A DNA stretch of 64,000 nt from Bacteroidales bacterium. Its GTDB lineage: Bacteria > Bacteroidota > Bacteroidia > Bacteroidales > Muribaculaceae. The translations under genes were made by a program, and so were the position numbers. Under the pieces are notes generated by a model, which was not told the origin of the DNA, ran no database searches, and saw nothing but the letters and a program-made list of their open reading frames with translations. The stretch spans positions 1 through 64,000 of the forward strand of contig JAAVFG010000037.1 of NCBI GenBank assembly GCA_014800895.1, in the 5' to 3' direction. This document shows, one piece after another, positions 34,542 through 45,549 of this stretch (the first letter of the stretch is position 1; each line of letters opens with the position of its first letter).

Positions 34542-35888
34542 TCAGTTCTTTGATGTAGTATTTTTTGCCGCCTTTCCGAATGTAGGGTCAATCCTGACAT
34601 TCATGCACACCGCGAAAGTCACAATGCAGCAAAGCATCACAAACCAGAAGAAATTTATATAACCCTGCTCGCCCGCGCCTCCGAAGATATTAAGTTGCGA
34701 AAGCCATTCATGTATCTTACCGGCTGCCATTCCCGGCAGCATCATTCCCAAAGCCATGAAGGCAGTACAGAAGGCATAATGGGAAGTTTTATTCTCCCCT
34801 TGGGAGAAATAGATAAGATAGAGCATGAAGGCGGTGAATCCGAAGCCATATCCGAATTGCTCAAAGGCTATCGCACTGCAGATTACAAAGAAGTTATCGG
34901 GCTGACACATCGATAGATAGCAATATACCGCGCAGGGGAGTGTGAGGGATAGAGCCATGGGCCATAGCCATTTTTTCAAACCGCCGCGTGAAATAGCGAT
35001 ACCTCCCAATATTCCACCCAATAGGAGAGCGATCACTCCGACCGTGCCATTCACAAATCCCACCTCCTTAGTGGATAACCCTAAGCCTCCCGCTTCTGCA
35101 GGCGACACAAGGAAAGGCTGCACCAGTTTTACGCAGAAAGCCTCCGGAAAGCGGTAAAGGAGCATGAAAAGGAGAGCGGAGATGATGCCGGGTTTCTGAA
35201 AGAAAGTGACAAAAGTTTTTCCGAAATCAGAAAGGATCGAGCGCGGAGTCACACCCGCCATTGGCATGTCGGAAGCGGCACGGGGCATGAAACGGATATG
35301 ATAGAGGGTGAAGAAAAGGAAGAGAAGGGAAAGAAGTATGAAGACGATACTCCATGCCGTAGAGACTACCCCGGTGCTCTCCTCAAGTATACCCGCCAAC
35401 ATTACCAGTCCTCCCTGACCCAGCACACTCGCAATACGATAGAAAGTGGAGCGCACACCGACGTAAGCCGCCTGTTCATGATCGGAGAGCTCAAGCATAT
35501 AGTAGCCGTCGGCAGCGATGTCATGAGTAGCCGAAGCGAAAGCCATTATCCAGAAGCAAACCAGAGTTGCAGTGAAGAAAAAAGAGAAAGGAAGTAGAAA
35601 ACCCACTGCCGCCATAGCCATGCACAGTATAGCTTCCATCGCTATGGTCCATCCCCGTTTGGTCTTGAAAAGGTCAATGAAAGGACTCCAAAAAGGCTTG
35701 ATCACCCAGGGGAGATAGAGCCAACCGGTAAAGAATGCCATCTCGGTAAGGGAGATACCCATATTTACATACATCAGTACAGTAAGCGTATTGACTGCGA
35801 AATAGGGGAGACCCTCAGCAATATAGAGAGTAGGAATCCAAAACCACGGAGACCTTTTATTAATGTCGGTTGAAGTAGAATGTTTCAT
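34542..35888 (-). CDS. AmpG-like MFS permease
   Basis: A 448-residue major-facilitator protein with about 12 membrane helices. The start resembles AmpG/muropeptide permeases (WFWIPTLYIAEGLPYFAVNTLTVLMY), with the PWVIKPFWSPFIDLFKTKRGW loop typical of that subfamily. AmpG imports anhydromuropeptides for cell-wall recycling; the substrate here is inferred only. It is 47 bp downstream of the DUF4922 gene, and a glycosyltransferase and an amidase-type gene lie upstream on the same strand. This fits a wall-related cluster. Confidence 0.8.
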   Translation of the reverse strand: MKHSTSTDINKRSPWFWIPTLYIAEGLPYFAVNTLTVLMYVNMGISLTEMAFFTGWLYLPWVIKPFWSPFIDLFKTKRGWTIAMEAILCMAMAAVGFLLPFSFFFTATLVCFWIMAFASATHDIAADGYYMLELSDHEQAAYVGVRSTFYRIASVLGQGGLVMLAGILEESTGVVSTAWSIVFILLSLLFLFFTLYHIRFMPRAASDMPMAGVTPRSILSDFGKTFVTFFQKPGIISALLFMLLYRFPEAFCVKLVQPFLVSPAEAGGLGLSTKEVGFVNGTVGVIALLLGGILGGIAISRGGLKKWLWPMALSLTLPCAVYCYLSMCQPDNFFVICSAIAFEQFGYGFGFTAFMLYLIYFSQGENKTSHYAFCTAFMALGMMLPGMAAGKIHEWLSQLNIFGGAGEQGYINFFWFVMLCCIVTFAVCMNVRIDPTFGKAAKNTTSKN

Positions 35889-35935
35889 GATTACACGCTT
35901 GGTAAAGACTCATTCATGGAGTCGGAAAAAGAGTA

Positions 35936-36844
35936 TCAAGGGAGTTTATCAGCAAATGCCACCTCCGCATATATCTCCCTTGCCTTATCGGCATCCATCC
36001 TTTCATAATCCTCTTTGGCAGGAAGAATCAGGAGTCCCGCCATATCCAGCGCTCCGGGAGAGACCATGAAGTGTCTGTCTCCCTCGGCATAATAGCATGA
36101 GGGACGATGAGCACGTCGTGGAATAACTATTATACGGAGATAGCCGCTCGCGTCAATCCAGAAAAAGGCATTGACCAGTCCGGCATCAGGGCAGCCTGTA
36201 TTGGCGTCCACTCCCTTGATTTTAGTCATCCGATAGAGATTAGCCATCCCTATCTCATCAGGGCGGATAATAGCGCTGTAGAAATGGAAGGGGAGATCCA
36301 GACCGAAAGATTCAGAGGAGACGATATCCGCCATATCGTGAGTATGCGCTTTTTCAGCAAGCCGCAATAGCGGGAGTTCGGATTTGAGCACCGCCTGACA
36401 ATGGCGATGATCAGGCGCGGAGGCTCCGGCTCGGGCGCCGTTAAAGAAAATAGCTAAATCGGGCGCCGCCTCCGCCATAGCTGCCATTTCAAGAGGAATC
36501 TCATCCTGCGGTCGATGTGCGGTATCAACAATCGTGAAATGAATAGGGAGTATAGGGAAGGGATTGACAAGGAGTTCCCAGCCCGGCATCCATTCGCCAT
36601 CCATTTGCTCCTCCGGACGGTTGGCTTTGCAGAGGAAGCAGGGACGCGCCTTAATGGAAGCCGCATCAGTCTTTGCCCCTGTGCTGACAGCGCGGGCGGG
36701 ATTATGCTGGGCATAGAGAGTCAGATCGCCTGATTTGAGCGGACGGCGACCTACGGCGCGGAGGGCATCAAAATTATTGCGGGCAAGAGTCCAGCAGTCC
36801 AATTGATGCTCCACAAGATTATTGATATCTTCAGTCGTCATCAT
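35936..36844 (-). CDS. DUF4922 protein, HIT-superfamily nucleotidyltransferase-like
   Basis: The protein carries APDHRHCQAVL, an HxHxQ motif of the HIT superfamily that includes GalT and Ap4A phosphorylase. A CFLCKANRP segment at the N-terminal side is a metal-binding-like CxxC. The long open frame starts at 36970, but its first about 42 residues overlap the glycosyltransferase gene and look random. I place the start at ATG 36844 (MMTTEDINNLVEHQ); 36850 is also possible. The true start then overlaps the stop of the GT2 gene by about 14 nt, a coupled arrangement. A nucleotide-sugar role is plausible given its partner but unproven. Confidence 0.72.
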   Translation of the reverse strand: MMTTEDINNLVEHQLDCWTLARNNFDALRAVGRRPLKSGDLTLYAQHNPARAVSTGAKTDAASIKARPCFLCKANRPEEQMDGEWMPGWELLVNPFPILPIHFTIVDTAHRPQDEIPLEMAAMAEAAPDLAIFFNGARAGASAPDHRHCQAVLKSELPLLRLAEKAHTHDMADIVSSESFGLDLPFHFYSAIIRPDEIGMANLYRMTKIKGVDANTGCPDAGLVNAFFWIDASGYLRIIVIPRRAHRPSCYYAEGDRHFMVSPGALDMAGLLILPAKEDYERMDADKAREIYAEVAFADKLP

Positions 36845-38288
36845 CCTCATCGTCATCAAAACCTTCGATAGAAATATCGTCGTCTCCCCCGATAAAGGGG
36901 GGGAGGAGATTGCTGTCAAACAGTGAGGCGGGATTAAAGGGGTTGTTACCGTTGCGTGTCGCCTCATCAAAAGATGCCTTCACGCGAGCCATCAATTCTA
37001 TGGAGCGGAGACAATCCTTATATGCATTATTGGCATTAACTTTCTCAATGGACAAGGCAGCATCGGAATTCCCCTCCCAACGACGGCAGAGATAAAGGGG
37101 ACGGAAGATACGACCTATTCCATATTCGCGGCTTATACGCAAAGCCATGGCATAATCCTCTCCATAGCTCACATTGGGGAAGAGGATACGGCGTGCAATC
37201 GGGGTGAAAAAAGCACGTGGCGCCCCTAAGCCGTTTATACGGAGTGCATTGTTGGGTCCATTATCGTCAGTCCATTCCGTATGCGCTATCACTCCCGGCG
37301 GCAGCGGATTACCCTCGAAATCTATCATGGCGTAGCTGCCTATCACCATTCCATAATTGCCCGAGCGGAATTTATTTACAATTGCCTGCAATACCGATGG
37401 AGAATTATAGATATCATCAGAGTCAAGTTGTATGGCAAACCGTCCGCAATGCTCCGAGAGAAGCGCCCTGTTCCAGCATCCGCCTATCCCTAATTTCTCC
37501 TCATCCCTGACCTCTATAATCTTCAGACGGTCATCCCCCACTGAGTGCAGAGCCTCACGGGTGCCGTCGGTAGAATCATTATCCACCACTATGACATTGA
37601 AGGGGAAGTTGGTCTCTTGAGAGAGCGCTGAATTTACAGCGTCAAGAATAGTGCGCGCTCTATTGCGCACAGGGATGATGACAGAAGCCTCGACCGGAAA
37701 TTGCTCCGAGTCATAATCCACCTTCTCAGTGTTGCCGCTCCACAAGCCGCCGATCATGCCTAGATGATTTGTAAGGACCTGTTCCATCTCGATCTGATAG
37801 GCACGGTTGCGGGGATCGACATAATCATGCTGTTTCTCGCCGCTCTTGCGATAATCCCGCCTCTCAACAGTGTATAGATACTCCGGAATCATGCATATCA
37901 TCTTTCCGATCGTCATACGGAGCCGGAGGGCATACCATCCTCCGTCGAGCATCGCCGACTCCTTATCGGTAAAAGATTCTGTAGCGGAAAGGACATCGGC
38001 GGAATTAAGAAGCACCAATGGTCCGAAATCGAAATCATCGCGCAAGGAGCCGGGCTGATAGTCATTTACCGGATGGTCAAGCAGAGAGCCATCCGCCTGC
38101 CTTTCCCTGAACCAGCAATAGGTCAGCGTGGAGTCAATCTCGGAGGCGGTGTCGACCACGCGGTTGATGTAGATGGGGTCAAGATTGATGGGACGGTCAT
38201 CAAGCTGTACGAGTACATATTGCTCGAGAGGGGAGCGGAAGATTTCCTCTCTCAGGGCATTTACATTTTTGAATCTTATGATGTTCAT
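36831..38288 (-). CDS. GT2-family glycosyltransferase
   Basis: The 485-residue protein has an unusual N-terminal domain of about 200 residues. The GT-A domain of family 2 follows: EASVIIPVRNRARTILDAV, VVDNDSTDGTREAL, then the metal motif FAIQLDSDDIY (DxD-like). The donor and acceptor are unknown. The C-terminus is acidic (DDDISIEGFDDDEDDDD) and overlaps the DUF4922 start. No membrane helices are visible, so it acts in the cytoplasm. It follows the amidase-like gene by 55 bp, and the four genes 41895-34542 may be one unit. Confidence 0.85.
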   Translation of the reverse strand: MNIIRFKNVNALREEIFRSPLEQYVLVQLDDRPINLDPIYINRVVDTASEIDSTLTYCWFRERQADGSLLDHPVNDYQPGSLRDDFDFGPLVLLNSADVLSATESFTDKESAMLDGGWYALRLRMTIGKMICMIPEYLYTVERRDYRKSGEKQHDYVDPRNRAYQIEMEQVLTNHLGMIGGLWSGNTEKVDYDSEQFPVEASVIIPVRNRARTILDAVNSALSQETNFPFNVIVVDNDSTDGTREALHSVGDDRLKIIEVRDEEKLGIGGCWNRALLSEHCGRFAIQLDSDDIYNSPSVLQAIVNKFRSGNYGMVIGSYAMIDFEGNPLPPGVIAHTEWTDDNGPNNALRINGLGAPRAFFTPIARRILFPNVSYGEDYAMALRISREYGIGRIFRPLYLCRRWEGNSDAALSIEKVNANNAYKDCLRSIELMARVKASFDEATRNGNNPFNPASLFDSNLLPPFIGGDDDISIEGFDDDEDDDD

Positions 38289-38343
38289 AATTATCTTTCA
38301 CTGTTTAAGCAACTGCCAATTATTATAAATAACGGATTGGCTG

Positions 38344-41300
38344 TTATTTAAGAAAATCCTTAAAAAGCGCCACACGCTCCGCCTGATCATTTATCGCCTC
38401 GATAGGCACGGACATAATGGTCAGTTCCCCTTTATGGCGTTTCACTTTATATCCGGCTCCGAGATCATTGGCTGAGAAGGTCATGATTTTCTCCGCCGAA
38501 GAGCCTTCTACGGGAACAAGGATATCAGGATTTTCTACAATATAGATCTTATCATTCAGAGTATTTGAATAGTCAAAGCGTCTGCCTGAAGTAGTGGAGA
38601 TTCTTCCGTCCGGGCGGCGGACATTCGAGAGGGGAGCTGAGACATTCTGAGCATTACGCTCGGCGGCAATCCTGTCGGAAGCATAGATATGACCATCGGG
38701 AGCAGTCTCGACCTCTGCGTTCTCCTCATTATTTCTCATCTCCTCCAGACGGCGTCGGAGAGCCTGCTCATTGTTACGTTTCTCCTGCTCGGCAAGAGTG
38801 AGGAAGCCTAACACTTTCTCCGCAAATTCCTGGTCCTTACGGTCGGAACGGCGATCAAAAAGGTCGGAAACCGCATACGCGCCGCTCACAATCAGATTGC
38901 CTCCCTTATCAAGATAATTCTTCACTGCATGTTGCAGCGCCTCGGGGAACGCCTGATAATTGACGCCGCTCTTACCGTTGCCCACAACGGTGGTCTTCTG
39001 CTTACCCAAGATAAGATCGACGTTCTCATAGTCGGTTAATTTAACCTCTCCTTTCTCTACCGCCATAGCTGAGCAAGAGACAAAACCATATCCGTTTCTG
39101 GCGATAGCCTCACCATGAACGGCTGGATAATCAAAAGTATTACCGGCAATTACGCGGGTAGCATACTGGCTTCCGCTGGCACCGTGACGGTCGCCTGCGC
39201 TGCGGTTGAATTCCTGCTGATAGCCGGTGAAGGATATGTCTTTGATATAAGGTACGCCGAAATCTTCATCAGCTTTGAAGCCCGCACGCGAGCTGTCGCG
39301 CACCTGAGCCGGACCGCTCACACGGGTAAAGCCGTTGACAATCAAAACCGGCTTCTCATCCTTTGTGCCTTCGCAGAGCGCCAGCACCTCGGAGGGGAAT
39401 GACAAGCCACCGGCATTGGCAGCAATCACTTTATAGCTGTGAATATCCCTGTCAGTGACTTTAAGGTCAAAATGAGTGGAGCTTGTCTCAGCAATCTTAT
39501 GGAAACCGAGATCCCCCTCATTACGCTCAAGGATGATATACTTGTCGGGCATCGCGGTCTTCTCAAGAGGATCGGGTGTGGGTGCCCAATTCAGGCGATA
39601 ACTGTTGCGTCCGGTTTTCTTGATAGCGAATCCCTGCACGGGAAGAGGCTGGATCACCACCTCCCGACCTTTACGCTCAGCAAGGAAACGAGCCATACCC
39701 TTATATATGGAGCGGCCGACAGAGAAGCGGAAGTTGGGGTCGAGACCATACATCATATCGGCGAAGTTCTGATGGCTCATCAGCTCGATAAGAGTGGTCG
39801 GCACTTCCGCCACGCGCGCCTCGAGATAAGACTTATCCCACATGGAGCGGCGTGTCCAGTTAGGTTCGTATGTCTGGCGGATATCATTAGTGATCTGTCT
39901 CATGATAAGATCGGTCAGAATACGGGAATTCATCCTCGGAGTACCATCCTCATATGAACGACCGCCATTAGTGTAATAAATACCTAATGTGCCTACAAAG
40001 CTGTCATCTTTTCTTATGCCCGCATCTGAATGGAGCGCGAAAGAGAGATCGATAGGGAGATTGAGACCCTCCTCATCAGGAAGGACACGCGACCCTCCGG
40101 CGAGGTAATTCACCCACATTCCGCGGTCGGTATAGTCATCCTTATAGTCATCCCTGCCATGATAGGGGGAATATACAGACTCCGGGAAACCTGCCCAATG
40201 GAGCCAGTAGCGGGCACCCTCCACCCAGCGGGGCATACCGGAGGTGGAGAATTTCGGTGCTGTTCGGCTTGTTGTCGGGGTAGCAACCTCTACCGGACGA
40301 TTGGCAGCGGAATACTCACGGGTTCCTGCCGGAGGGGCATCTATATCCCCACTGTCATCTCCATCCTCATCCTCCTCAATCACATCTTCCTCATCCTCCT
40401 CGTCATATTCGGAGAGATCATTCTCGGGAGTAGAGGGATCGAAATAGACATCCGAACGATTGTTGCTTCGGGCGATATTACCCATACCGCCTCCTATTTT
40501 GACTGCGTCAGCTGTCACTACATTCCCGTCGGTTGAGGAGAGGTTGGTCAAGGTGACAACAGGCTCTGAATCGCTGTAGCCTTTCTCAAGCGGGAAGGTG
40601 CCTAAATATATCCATGTGCCTCCTCCCATCTGCTGATTTACTATAAATTCCTTTGTGCCTCCGGAATAGTTGACGGTATAACGCGCGTCGCGGGTGGAAT
40701 TAGGAAGAGTCTTATAGCTTACATACACCGCGTATTCCCCATCTTCCGGAATGTCGGCATACCATCCTGCAACCGATGGTTTTCCGGAACGAGTCGTCTC
40801 AACCTGTCGGTATGTACCGTTTTCAAAGGGATTCTCAGTGTCGCGGAAATCCGGCAGGTCGTAGATGAATCCGTCAAATTCGCCGGTTGCCCATTGGTGA
40901 GAGCCGTTGCTCTCCTTATAATAAGGCTGGGAGAAGATCTGACCTCCATCGTTGGTATCGTTATCCACAATCACCTCGTTGCGGTTAGTGTCTCTTTCGC
41001 GCGGAAGGAATACATATGCGCCCGCGTTCTCAAGCATCGGAACTACATAAGGATAAATGTATCCCATAGTGTAAAGATCCTCTATGGTCTGAAACAGGAA
41101 CCCACGTTGCCAAGCCCAGCCTCCTGAGCCGGTCTTGAAATATCTGCCGTGAGAGGGCCAGAGGGCAATCAGATCATCGGGCATTCCTTTGGAGGGATTC
41201 ACCCAAGGGTTGACATCAGTGACGAAAGCAGGGTTATGACGGTATTTCTCCGGGAGCACGTCAATCTTATTTATGTATGAGCTGTAAGCCCGATTATTTA

Positions 41301-41895
41301 CCGTGAGATTCACTCTGTATCTCTGCAAGGAATCGGGGAGGGCATGCTTCACCTGTGTGGAAATCTGATCGATGAGCTGACGGGTGACAGGCATATAGGT
41401 GAAATGATCATTAAGGCTAACATTGGTGCAATGCGAGCGGTTATCAGGGCGTACGCTGTTCACACGCAGTCCGCCGGGATTGATATCCTTCGGAATCCAG
41501 TTAAGCACCGCGCTATTCACTGCGAGAGTCAAAGAGTCATTCTGTGCGGTCTCCTTTGGAGGCTCCGGGGTGGAGGAGCGTCGGGATGTGCGTGCGATTG
41601 CCTTGCTGCTTACCTTCCTCTTACCGGATGAAGCAGATGATTTCTTTCTTGAAGAAGTACCTTTTACAGCCGATTTTTTCTTTTTGCCGGCAGAAGTGGA
41701 ACTTTTCCCTTTTGTGCTTTTTTTGGAAGACGCGGAAGAGGACTTCCTTGATTTCGAAGAGCTTTTCTTAGTCTTGGCAGACTGAGAAGTCTTGGCTTTT
41801 TTAGCGGCAGCCTCAGCCGGGGCAAGCGGATAATTAAACGCCACGACCGATATGATAATGGCCATGACAAGATTTGTGATTCTCCTAAATTTCAT
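38344..41895 (-). CDS. N-acetylmuramoyl-L-alanine amidase-like secreted protein with golvesin-type insert
   Basis: The 1183-residue protein has a signal peptide and a lysine/serine-rich low-complexity stretch at about 31-110. An amidase_3-like fold is cut in two. The first half has ALWPSHGRYF (His249) and FLPRERDTNRNE. The second half has FALHSDAG (His622) and TTLIELMSHQNFADM. Between them are a golvesin-C-like beta domain at about 375-465 (GWYADIPEDGEYAVYVSY) and a very acidic linker at about 493-520 (DEEDVIEEDE). A fibronectin-III-like domain and a C-terminal domain follow. Homologues are often labelled xanthan lyase, which the amidase motifs do not support. It likely acts on peptidoglycan in the periplasm or at the surface. 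Confidence 0.75.
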   Translation of the reverse strand: MKFRRITNLVMAIIISVVAFNYPLAPAEAAAKKAKTSQSAKTKKSSSKSRKSSSASSKKSTKGKSSTSAGKKKKSAVKGTSSRKKSSASSGKRKVSSKAIARTSRRSSTPEPPKETAQNDSLTLAVNSAVLNWIPKDINPGGLRVNSVRPDNRSHCTNVSLNDHFTYMPVTRQLIDQISTQVKHALPDSLQRYRVNLTVNNRAYSSYINKIDVLPEKYRHNPAFVTDVNPWVNPSKGMPDDLIALWPSHGRYFKTGSGGWAWQRGFLFQTIEDLYTMGYIYPYVVPMLENAGAYVFLPRERDTNRNEVIVDNDTNDGGQIFSQPYYKESNGSHQWATGEFDGFIYDLPDFRDTENPFENGTYRQVETTRSGKPSVAGWYADIPEDGEYAVYVSYKTLPNSTRDARYTVNYSGGTKEFIVNQQMGGGTWIYLGTFPLEKGYSDSEPVVTLTNLSSTDGNVVTADAVKIGGGMGNIARSNNRSDVYFDPSTPENDLSEYDEEDEEDVIEEDEDGDDSGDIDAPPAGTREYSAANRPVEVATPTTSRTAPKFSTSGMPRWVEGARYWLHWAGFPESVYSPYHGRDDYKDDYTDRGMWVNYLAGGSRVLPDEEGLNLPIDLSFALHSDAGIRKDDSFVGTLGIYYTNGGRSYEDGTPRMNSRILTDLIMRQITNDIRQTYEPNWTRRSMWDKSYLEARVAEVPTTLIELMSHQNFADMMYGLDPNFRFSVGRSIYKGMARFLAERKGREVVIQPLPVQGFAIKKTGRNSYRLNWAPTPDPLEKTAMPDKYIILERNEGDLGFHKIAETSSTHFDLKVTDRDIHSYKVIAANAGGLSFPSEVLALCEGTKDEKPVLIVNGFTRVSGPAQVRDSSRAGFKADEDFGVPYIKDISFTGYQQEFNRSAGDRHGASGSQYATRVIAGNTFDYPAVHGEAIARNGYGFVSCSAMAVEKGEVKLTDYENVDLILGKQKTTVVGNGKSGVNYQAFPEALQHAVKNYLDKGGNLIVSGAYAVSDLFDRRSDRKDQEFAEKVLGFLTLAEQEKRNNEQALRRRLEEMRNNEENAEVETAPDGHIYASDRIAAERNAQNVSAPLSNVRRPDGRISTTSGRRFDYSNTLNDKIYIVENPDILVPVEGSSAEKIMTFSANDLGAGYKVKRHKGELTIMSVPIEAINDQAERVALFKDFLK

Positions 41896-41917
41896 CTTGT
41901 ATATTCTCTTTGACTTG

Positions 41918-41948
41918 CAAAATTAGGAAAAAAAGGATAGTCGGCAAA
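41918..41948 (-). promoter_or_regulatory. Bacteroidetes-type promoter of the amidase-like gene
   Basis: Minus-strand TTTG (41948-41945), 19 nt, TAATTTTG (41925-41918): exact match. The start near 41914 leaves a leader of about 19 nt. Confidence 0.8.
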
Positions 41949-42029
41949 GTTAGTTATCAGGCTCCCTGCCGTAAAATATGTTAAAAAGAGTGTAAGAAAA
42001 AGGGAGTGACCCATGAAGCGGCGGGAGAT

Positions 42030-42061
42030 TTTGCATATTAAGGAATAATTAATTAATTTTG
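42030..42061 (+). promoter_or_regulatory. Bacteroidetes-type promoter of the fumarase-lepA unit
   Basis: TTTG (42030-42033), 20 nt, TAATTTTG (42054-42061): exact match. Predicted start near 42065, about 40 nt before the fumarase ATG. Confidence 0.8.
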
Positions 42062-42104
42062 CCTATGTCTAAAAGATGAAAAACAGAAAATAACATATAA
42101 GACT

Positions 42105-43751
42105 ATGGCAACAAAACCCTTCCATTATCAGGAAATGTTTCCGCTCGGCCCCGACACAACGGAGTATGAGCTTATCACAAAAGATTATGTAAAGACCGAA
42201 GATTGGAACGGTCATGAGATGCTTGTGGTAGATCCCGAGGCTTTGACTGTAATCGCAAATGTAGCTTCTCATAACTGCTCTTTCATGCTTCGTCGCGAGC
42301 ATAACGAAATGGTGGCAAAGATTCTTGCCGATCCGGAGGCTTCTGAGAACGATAAGTTTGTTGCACTCACTATGCTTCGTAACGCTGAGATAGCTGCCAA
42401 GGGTGTGCTTCCATTCTGTCAGGATACCGGCACATCAATCTGCTCCGCATATAAGGGTCAGCAGGTGTGGACCGGTTGCGACGATGAGGAGAAGATTTCG
42501 GAAGGTGTTTACAAGACCTACACAGAGAATAATCTGCGTTACTCACAGAATGCACCTCTCACAATGTATGACGAGGTAAACACGGGTTGCAACCTTCCCG
42601 CTCAGATCGAGATTCACGCCACAGAGGGGGATGAGTATAAATTCCTTTTCGTAGCCAAAGGCGGCGGCTCTGCCAACAAGACTTATCTCTATCAGGAGAC
42701 AAAGGCGATCCTCAACAAAAAGACCCTCGTGCCCTTCCTCATCGAGAAGATGAAGACTCTCGGCACAGCGGCTTGTCCTCCCTATCACATCGCTTTCGTG
42801 ATCGGCGGCACATCAGCGGAGGCAAACCTTGCGGCAGTGAAGAAAGCGTCAGTGAAATATTATGACAATCTTCCCACCCACGGCAACGAGTATGGTCATG
42901 CCTTCCGTGATGTAGAGCTGGAGAAAGAGCTTCTTGAGGCTGCCCATAACATTGGACTCGGCGCACAGTTCGGCGGTAAATACTTCGCACATGATATACG
43001 TGTGATCCGTATGCCTCGCCACGGCGCTTCCTGCCCTGTCGGTATGGGTGTGAGCTGTTCCGCCGACCGTAATGTAAAGGCTAAGATCAATAAGGATGGT
43101 CTATGGATTGAGAAACTGGATAAATTCCCCGGCGAGCTTATTCCTGAGGAATACCGAAATGCAGGAGAGGGCGAGGTAGTGAAAATTGACCTTAACCAGC
43201 CTATGGAGGAGATCCTCAAGACTCTTGATAAATACCCTGTCTCCACACGCCTTTCACTCAATGGCACAATCATCGTGGGCCGCGACATAGCGCATGCCAA
43301 GATCAAGGAGCGTCTTGATGCAGGCGAGCCCATGCCGCAGTATCTCAAGGATCATCCCATCTATTATGCAGGTCCGGCGAAGAAGCCGGAGGGTATGCCC
43401 TCAGGTTCATTCGGTCCTACAACTGCAGGCCGTATGGATCCCTACGTTGACCAGTTCCAGGCAGCCGGCGGCTCAATGGTGATGATTGCGAAAGGCAACC
43501 GCAGCCAGCAGGTGACAGACGCATGTAAGAAACATGGCGGTTTCTACCTCGGCTCTATCGGCGGACCGGCAGCCATTCTTGCCAAGAATTCAATAAAGAA
43601 TGTGGAGCTTCTTGAATATCCCGAATTGGGTATGGAGGCAATCTGGAAGATCGATGTAGAGGACTTCCCGGCTTTCATCCTGGTAGACAACAAGGGCAAT
43701 GATTTCTTCAAGCAGATCAAACCCCGCTGTCCCATGGATGCCTGCAAGTAA
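42105..43751 (+). CDS. fumA: Class I (iron-sulfur) fumarate hydratase
   Basis: The enzyme interconverts fumarate and malate. The 548-residue size and the linked alpha and beta regions match class I fumarases (FumA/FumB type). The [4Fe-4S] cysteines lie in [15 protein letters not shown], in the [14 protein letters not shown] segment and near [18 protein letters not shown]. The C-terminal domain contains [32 protein letters not shown]. In Bacteroidales this enzyme feeds the reductive branch to succinate. Only 9 bp separate it from lepA, so the two share a transcript. The choice between A and B as symbol is arbitrary. Confidence 0.93.
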   Translation: MATKPFHYQEMFPLGPDTTEYELITKDYVKTEDWNGHEMLVVDPEALTVIANVASHNCSFMLRREHNEMVAKILADPEASENDKFVALTMLRNAEIAAKGVLPFCQDTGTSICSAYKGQQVWTGCDDEEKISEGVYKTYTENNLRYSQNAPLTMYDEVNTGCNLPAQIEIHATEGDEYKFLFVAKGGGSANKTYLYQETKAILNKKTLVPFLIEKMKTLGTAACPPYHIAFVIGGTSAEANLAAVKKASVKYYDNLPTHGNEYGHAFRDVELEKELLEAAHNIGLGAQFGGKYFAHDIRVIRMPRHGASCPVGMGVSCSADRNVKAKINKDGLWIEKLDKFPGELIPEEYRNAGEGEVVKIDLNQPMEEILKTLDKYPVSTRLSLNGTIIVGRDIAHAKIKERLDAGEPMPQYLKDHPIYYAGPAKKPEGMPSGSFGPTTAGRMDPYVDQFQAAGGSMVMIAKGNRSQQVTDACKKHGGFYLGSIGGPAAILAKNSIKNVELLEYPELGMEAIWKIDVEDFPAFILVDNKGNDFFKQIKPRCPMDACK

Positions 43752-43760
43752 AAATTGACA

Positions 43761-45548
43761 ATGAAAAATATCAGAAACTTCTGTATAATAGCACATATCG
43801 ACCATGGTAAATCTACCGTGGCGGATCGTCTGCTTGAACGCACCAACACAGTAGCCGCCCGCGATATGGAGGCGCAGGTGCTGGATGATATGGATCTTGA
43901 GCGTGAACGAGGTATCACGATCAAGAGCCATGCCATCCAGATGGACTATGAGCATGACGGCGAAAAATATACCCTCAATCTTATCGACACTCCGGGACAC
44001 GTGGACTTTTCATATGAAGTGTCGCGTTCTATCGCCGCGTGTGAGGGGGCTCTTCTGATTGTGGATGCCGCACAGGGTATTCAGGCGCAGACCATTTCCA
44101 ATCTCTACATGGCAATTGAAAATGACCTTGAGATAATCCCCGTCCTGAATAAATGCGACCTCGACAGTGCGAAGCCCGAGGAGGTGTCGGATCAGATTGT
44201 GGATCTTCTCGGCTGTGATTACGATGATATCATCCGTGCTTCCGGCAAGACCGGTATGGGTATGGATGAGATTCTCGAGGCAATCGTGAAGCGTATCCCG
44301 GCTCCGAAGGGAGACCCCGACGCTCCGTTGCAGGCTTTAATTTTCGACTCCGTTTTCAATCCTTTCCGGGGCATCATCGCATATTATAAGATAGTCAACG
44401 GGACAATCAAGACCGGCGACTTTGTGAAATTTGTGGCAACCGGTAAGGAATATCATGCCGATGAAATCGGTGTGCTGAAGCTGGATATGGTGCCTAAGAA
44501 GGAGCTCTCGGCGGGAAATGTAGGTTATATCATTTCCGGTATCAAGAATTCCAAGGAGGTGAAGGTGGGCGATACGATCACACATGTGGCAAAGCCGTGC
44601 GAGAAAGCAATCGAGGGATTTGAGGAGGTAAAGCCGATGGTATTCGCAGGTGTATACCCGATCGATACCGAGGAATTTGAGAATCTTCGTGCTGCTCTTG
44701 AGAAATTACAGCTGAATGATGCGTCGCTTACGTTCCAGCCGGAATCTTCGGCGGCTCTCGGATTCGGTTTCCGTTGCGGATTCCTCGGCTTGCTCCATAT
44801 GGAGATTGTGCAGGAGCGTCTCGGACGTGAATTTGACATGGATGTCATCACTACGGTCCCTAACGTTTCCTACAAGGTACATGACAAGAAAGGGAATGTA
44901 ACAGAGGTGCATAATCCCTCCGGGCTCCCCGAGGCGACACTGATTGATTATATCGAGGAGCCATATATACGTGCCACGGTCATCACCGCCGCGGATTATA
45001 TAGGTCCGATCATGACTCTCTGTCTCTCCAAGCGGGGAGAGTTGGTGAAGCAGGAATATATCTCCGGTAATCGTATGGAGCTCACGTTTGATATGCCGTT
45101 GGGTGAGATTGTGATAGACTTCTATGACAAACTTAAATCCATTTCAAAGGGTTACGCCTCTTTTGACTATCATATCCATGACTTCCGGGAGTCGAAGCTT
45201 GTGAAGCTTGATATCCTGCTGAATGGAGAGAGTGTGGATGCCCTTTCGACATTGACCCATGCGGACAACGCCGTAAAGTTCGGTCGCCGCATGTGTGAGA
45301 AGTTGAAGGAGCTCATCCCGCGTCAGCAGTTTGATATAGCCATTCAGGCGGCGATCGGCGCGAAGATTATAGCGAGAGAGACAATCAAGGCAGTCCGCAA
45401 GGATGTGACAGCGAAATGTTACGGTGGAGATATCTCCCGAAAGCGCAAGCTTCTTGAGAAGCAGAAAGCCGGTAAGAAGCGAATGAAACAGATAGGTTCG
45501 GTGGAGGTGCCGCAGAAAGCCTTCCTCGCCGTTCTCAAACTCGACTAA
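43761..45548 (+). CDS. lepA: Elongation factor 4 (LepA)
   Basis: A translational GTPase that binds ribosomes and affects back-translocation or assembly. The G domain has [16 protein letters not shown] (P-loop), the GITIK switch-1 region, DTPGHVDF and NKCDLD. Domains II and III follow. The C-terminal LepA-specific domain contains [20 protein letters not shown] and [13 protein letters not shown], which separate it from TypA and EF-G. The reading frame could open at TTG 43755, but ATG 43761 gives the normal [16 protein letters not shown] start. A clear terminator follows. Confidence 0.96.
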   Translation: MKNIRNFCIIAHIDHGKSTVADRLLERTNTVAARDMEAQVLDDMDLERERGITIKSHAIQMDYEHDGEKYTLNLIDTPGHVDFSYEVSRSIAACEGALLIVDAAQGIQAQTISNLYMAIENDLEIIPVLNKCDLDSAKPEEVSDQIVDLLGCDYDDIIRASGKTGMGMDEILEAIVKRIPAPKGDPDAPLQALIFDSVFNPFRGIIAYYKIVNGTIKTGDFVKFVATGKEYHADEIGVLKLDMVPKKELSAGNVGYIISGIKNSKEVKVGDTITHVAKPCEKAIEGFEEVKPMVFAGVYPIDTEEFENLRAALEKLQLNDASLTFQPESSAALGFGFRCGFLGLLHMEIVQERLGREFDMDVITTVPNVSYKVHDKKGNVTEVHNPSGLPEATLIDYIEEPYIRATVITAADYIGPIMTLCLSKRGELVKQEYISGNRMELTFDMPLGEIVIDFYDKLKSISKGYASFDYHIHDFRESKLVKLDILLNGESVDALSTLTHADNAVKFGRRMCEKLKELIPRQQFDIAIQAAIGAKIIARETIKAVRKDVTAKCYGGDISRKRKLLEKQKAGKKRMKQIGSVEVPQKAFLAVLKLD

Positions 45549-45549
45549 T

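Noticed and set aside
36845-36970. N-terminal extension of the DUF4922 protein to 36970
   Set aside because: The extra residues lie over the conserved end of the glycosyltransferase frame and look like random sequence; the family-like start is near 36844.
39439-39957. A 172-residue plus-strand open frame
   Set aside because: It lies opposite the amidase-like gene, with no motif of its own. GC-skewed codons on the minus strand explain the open frame.
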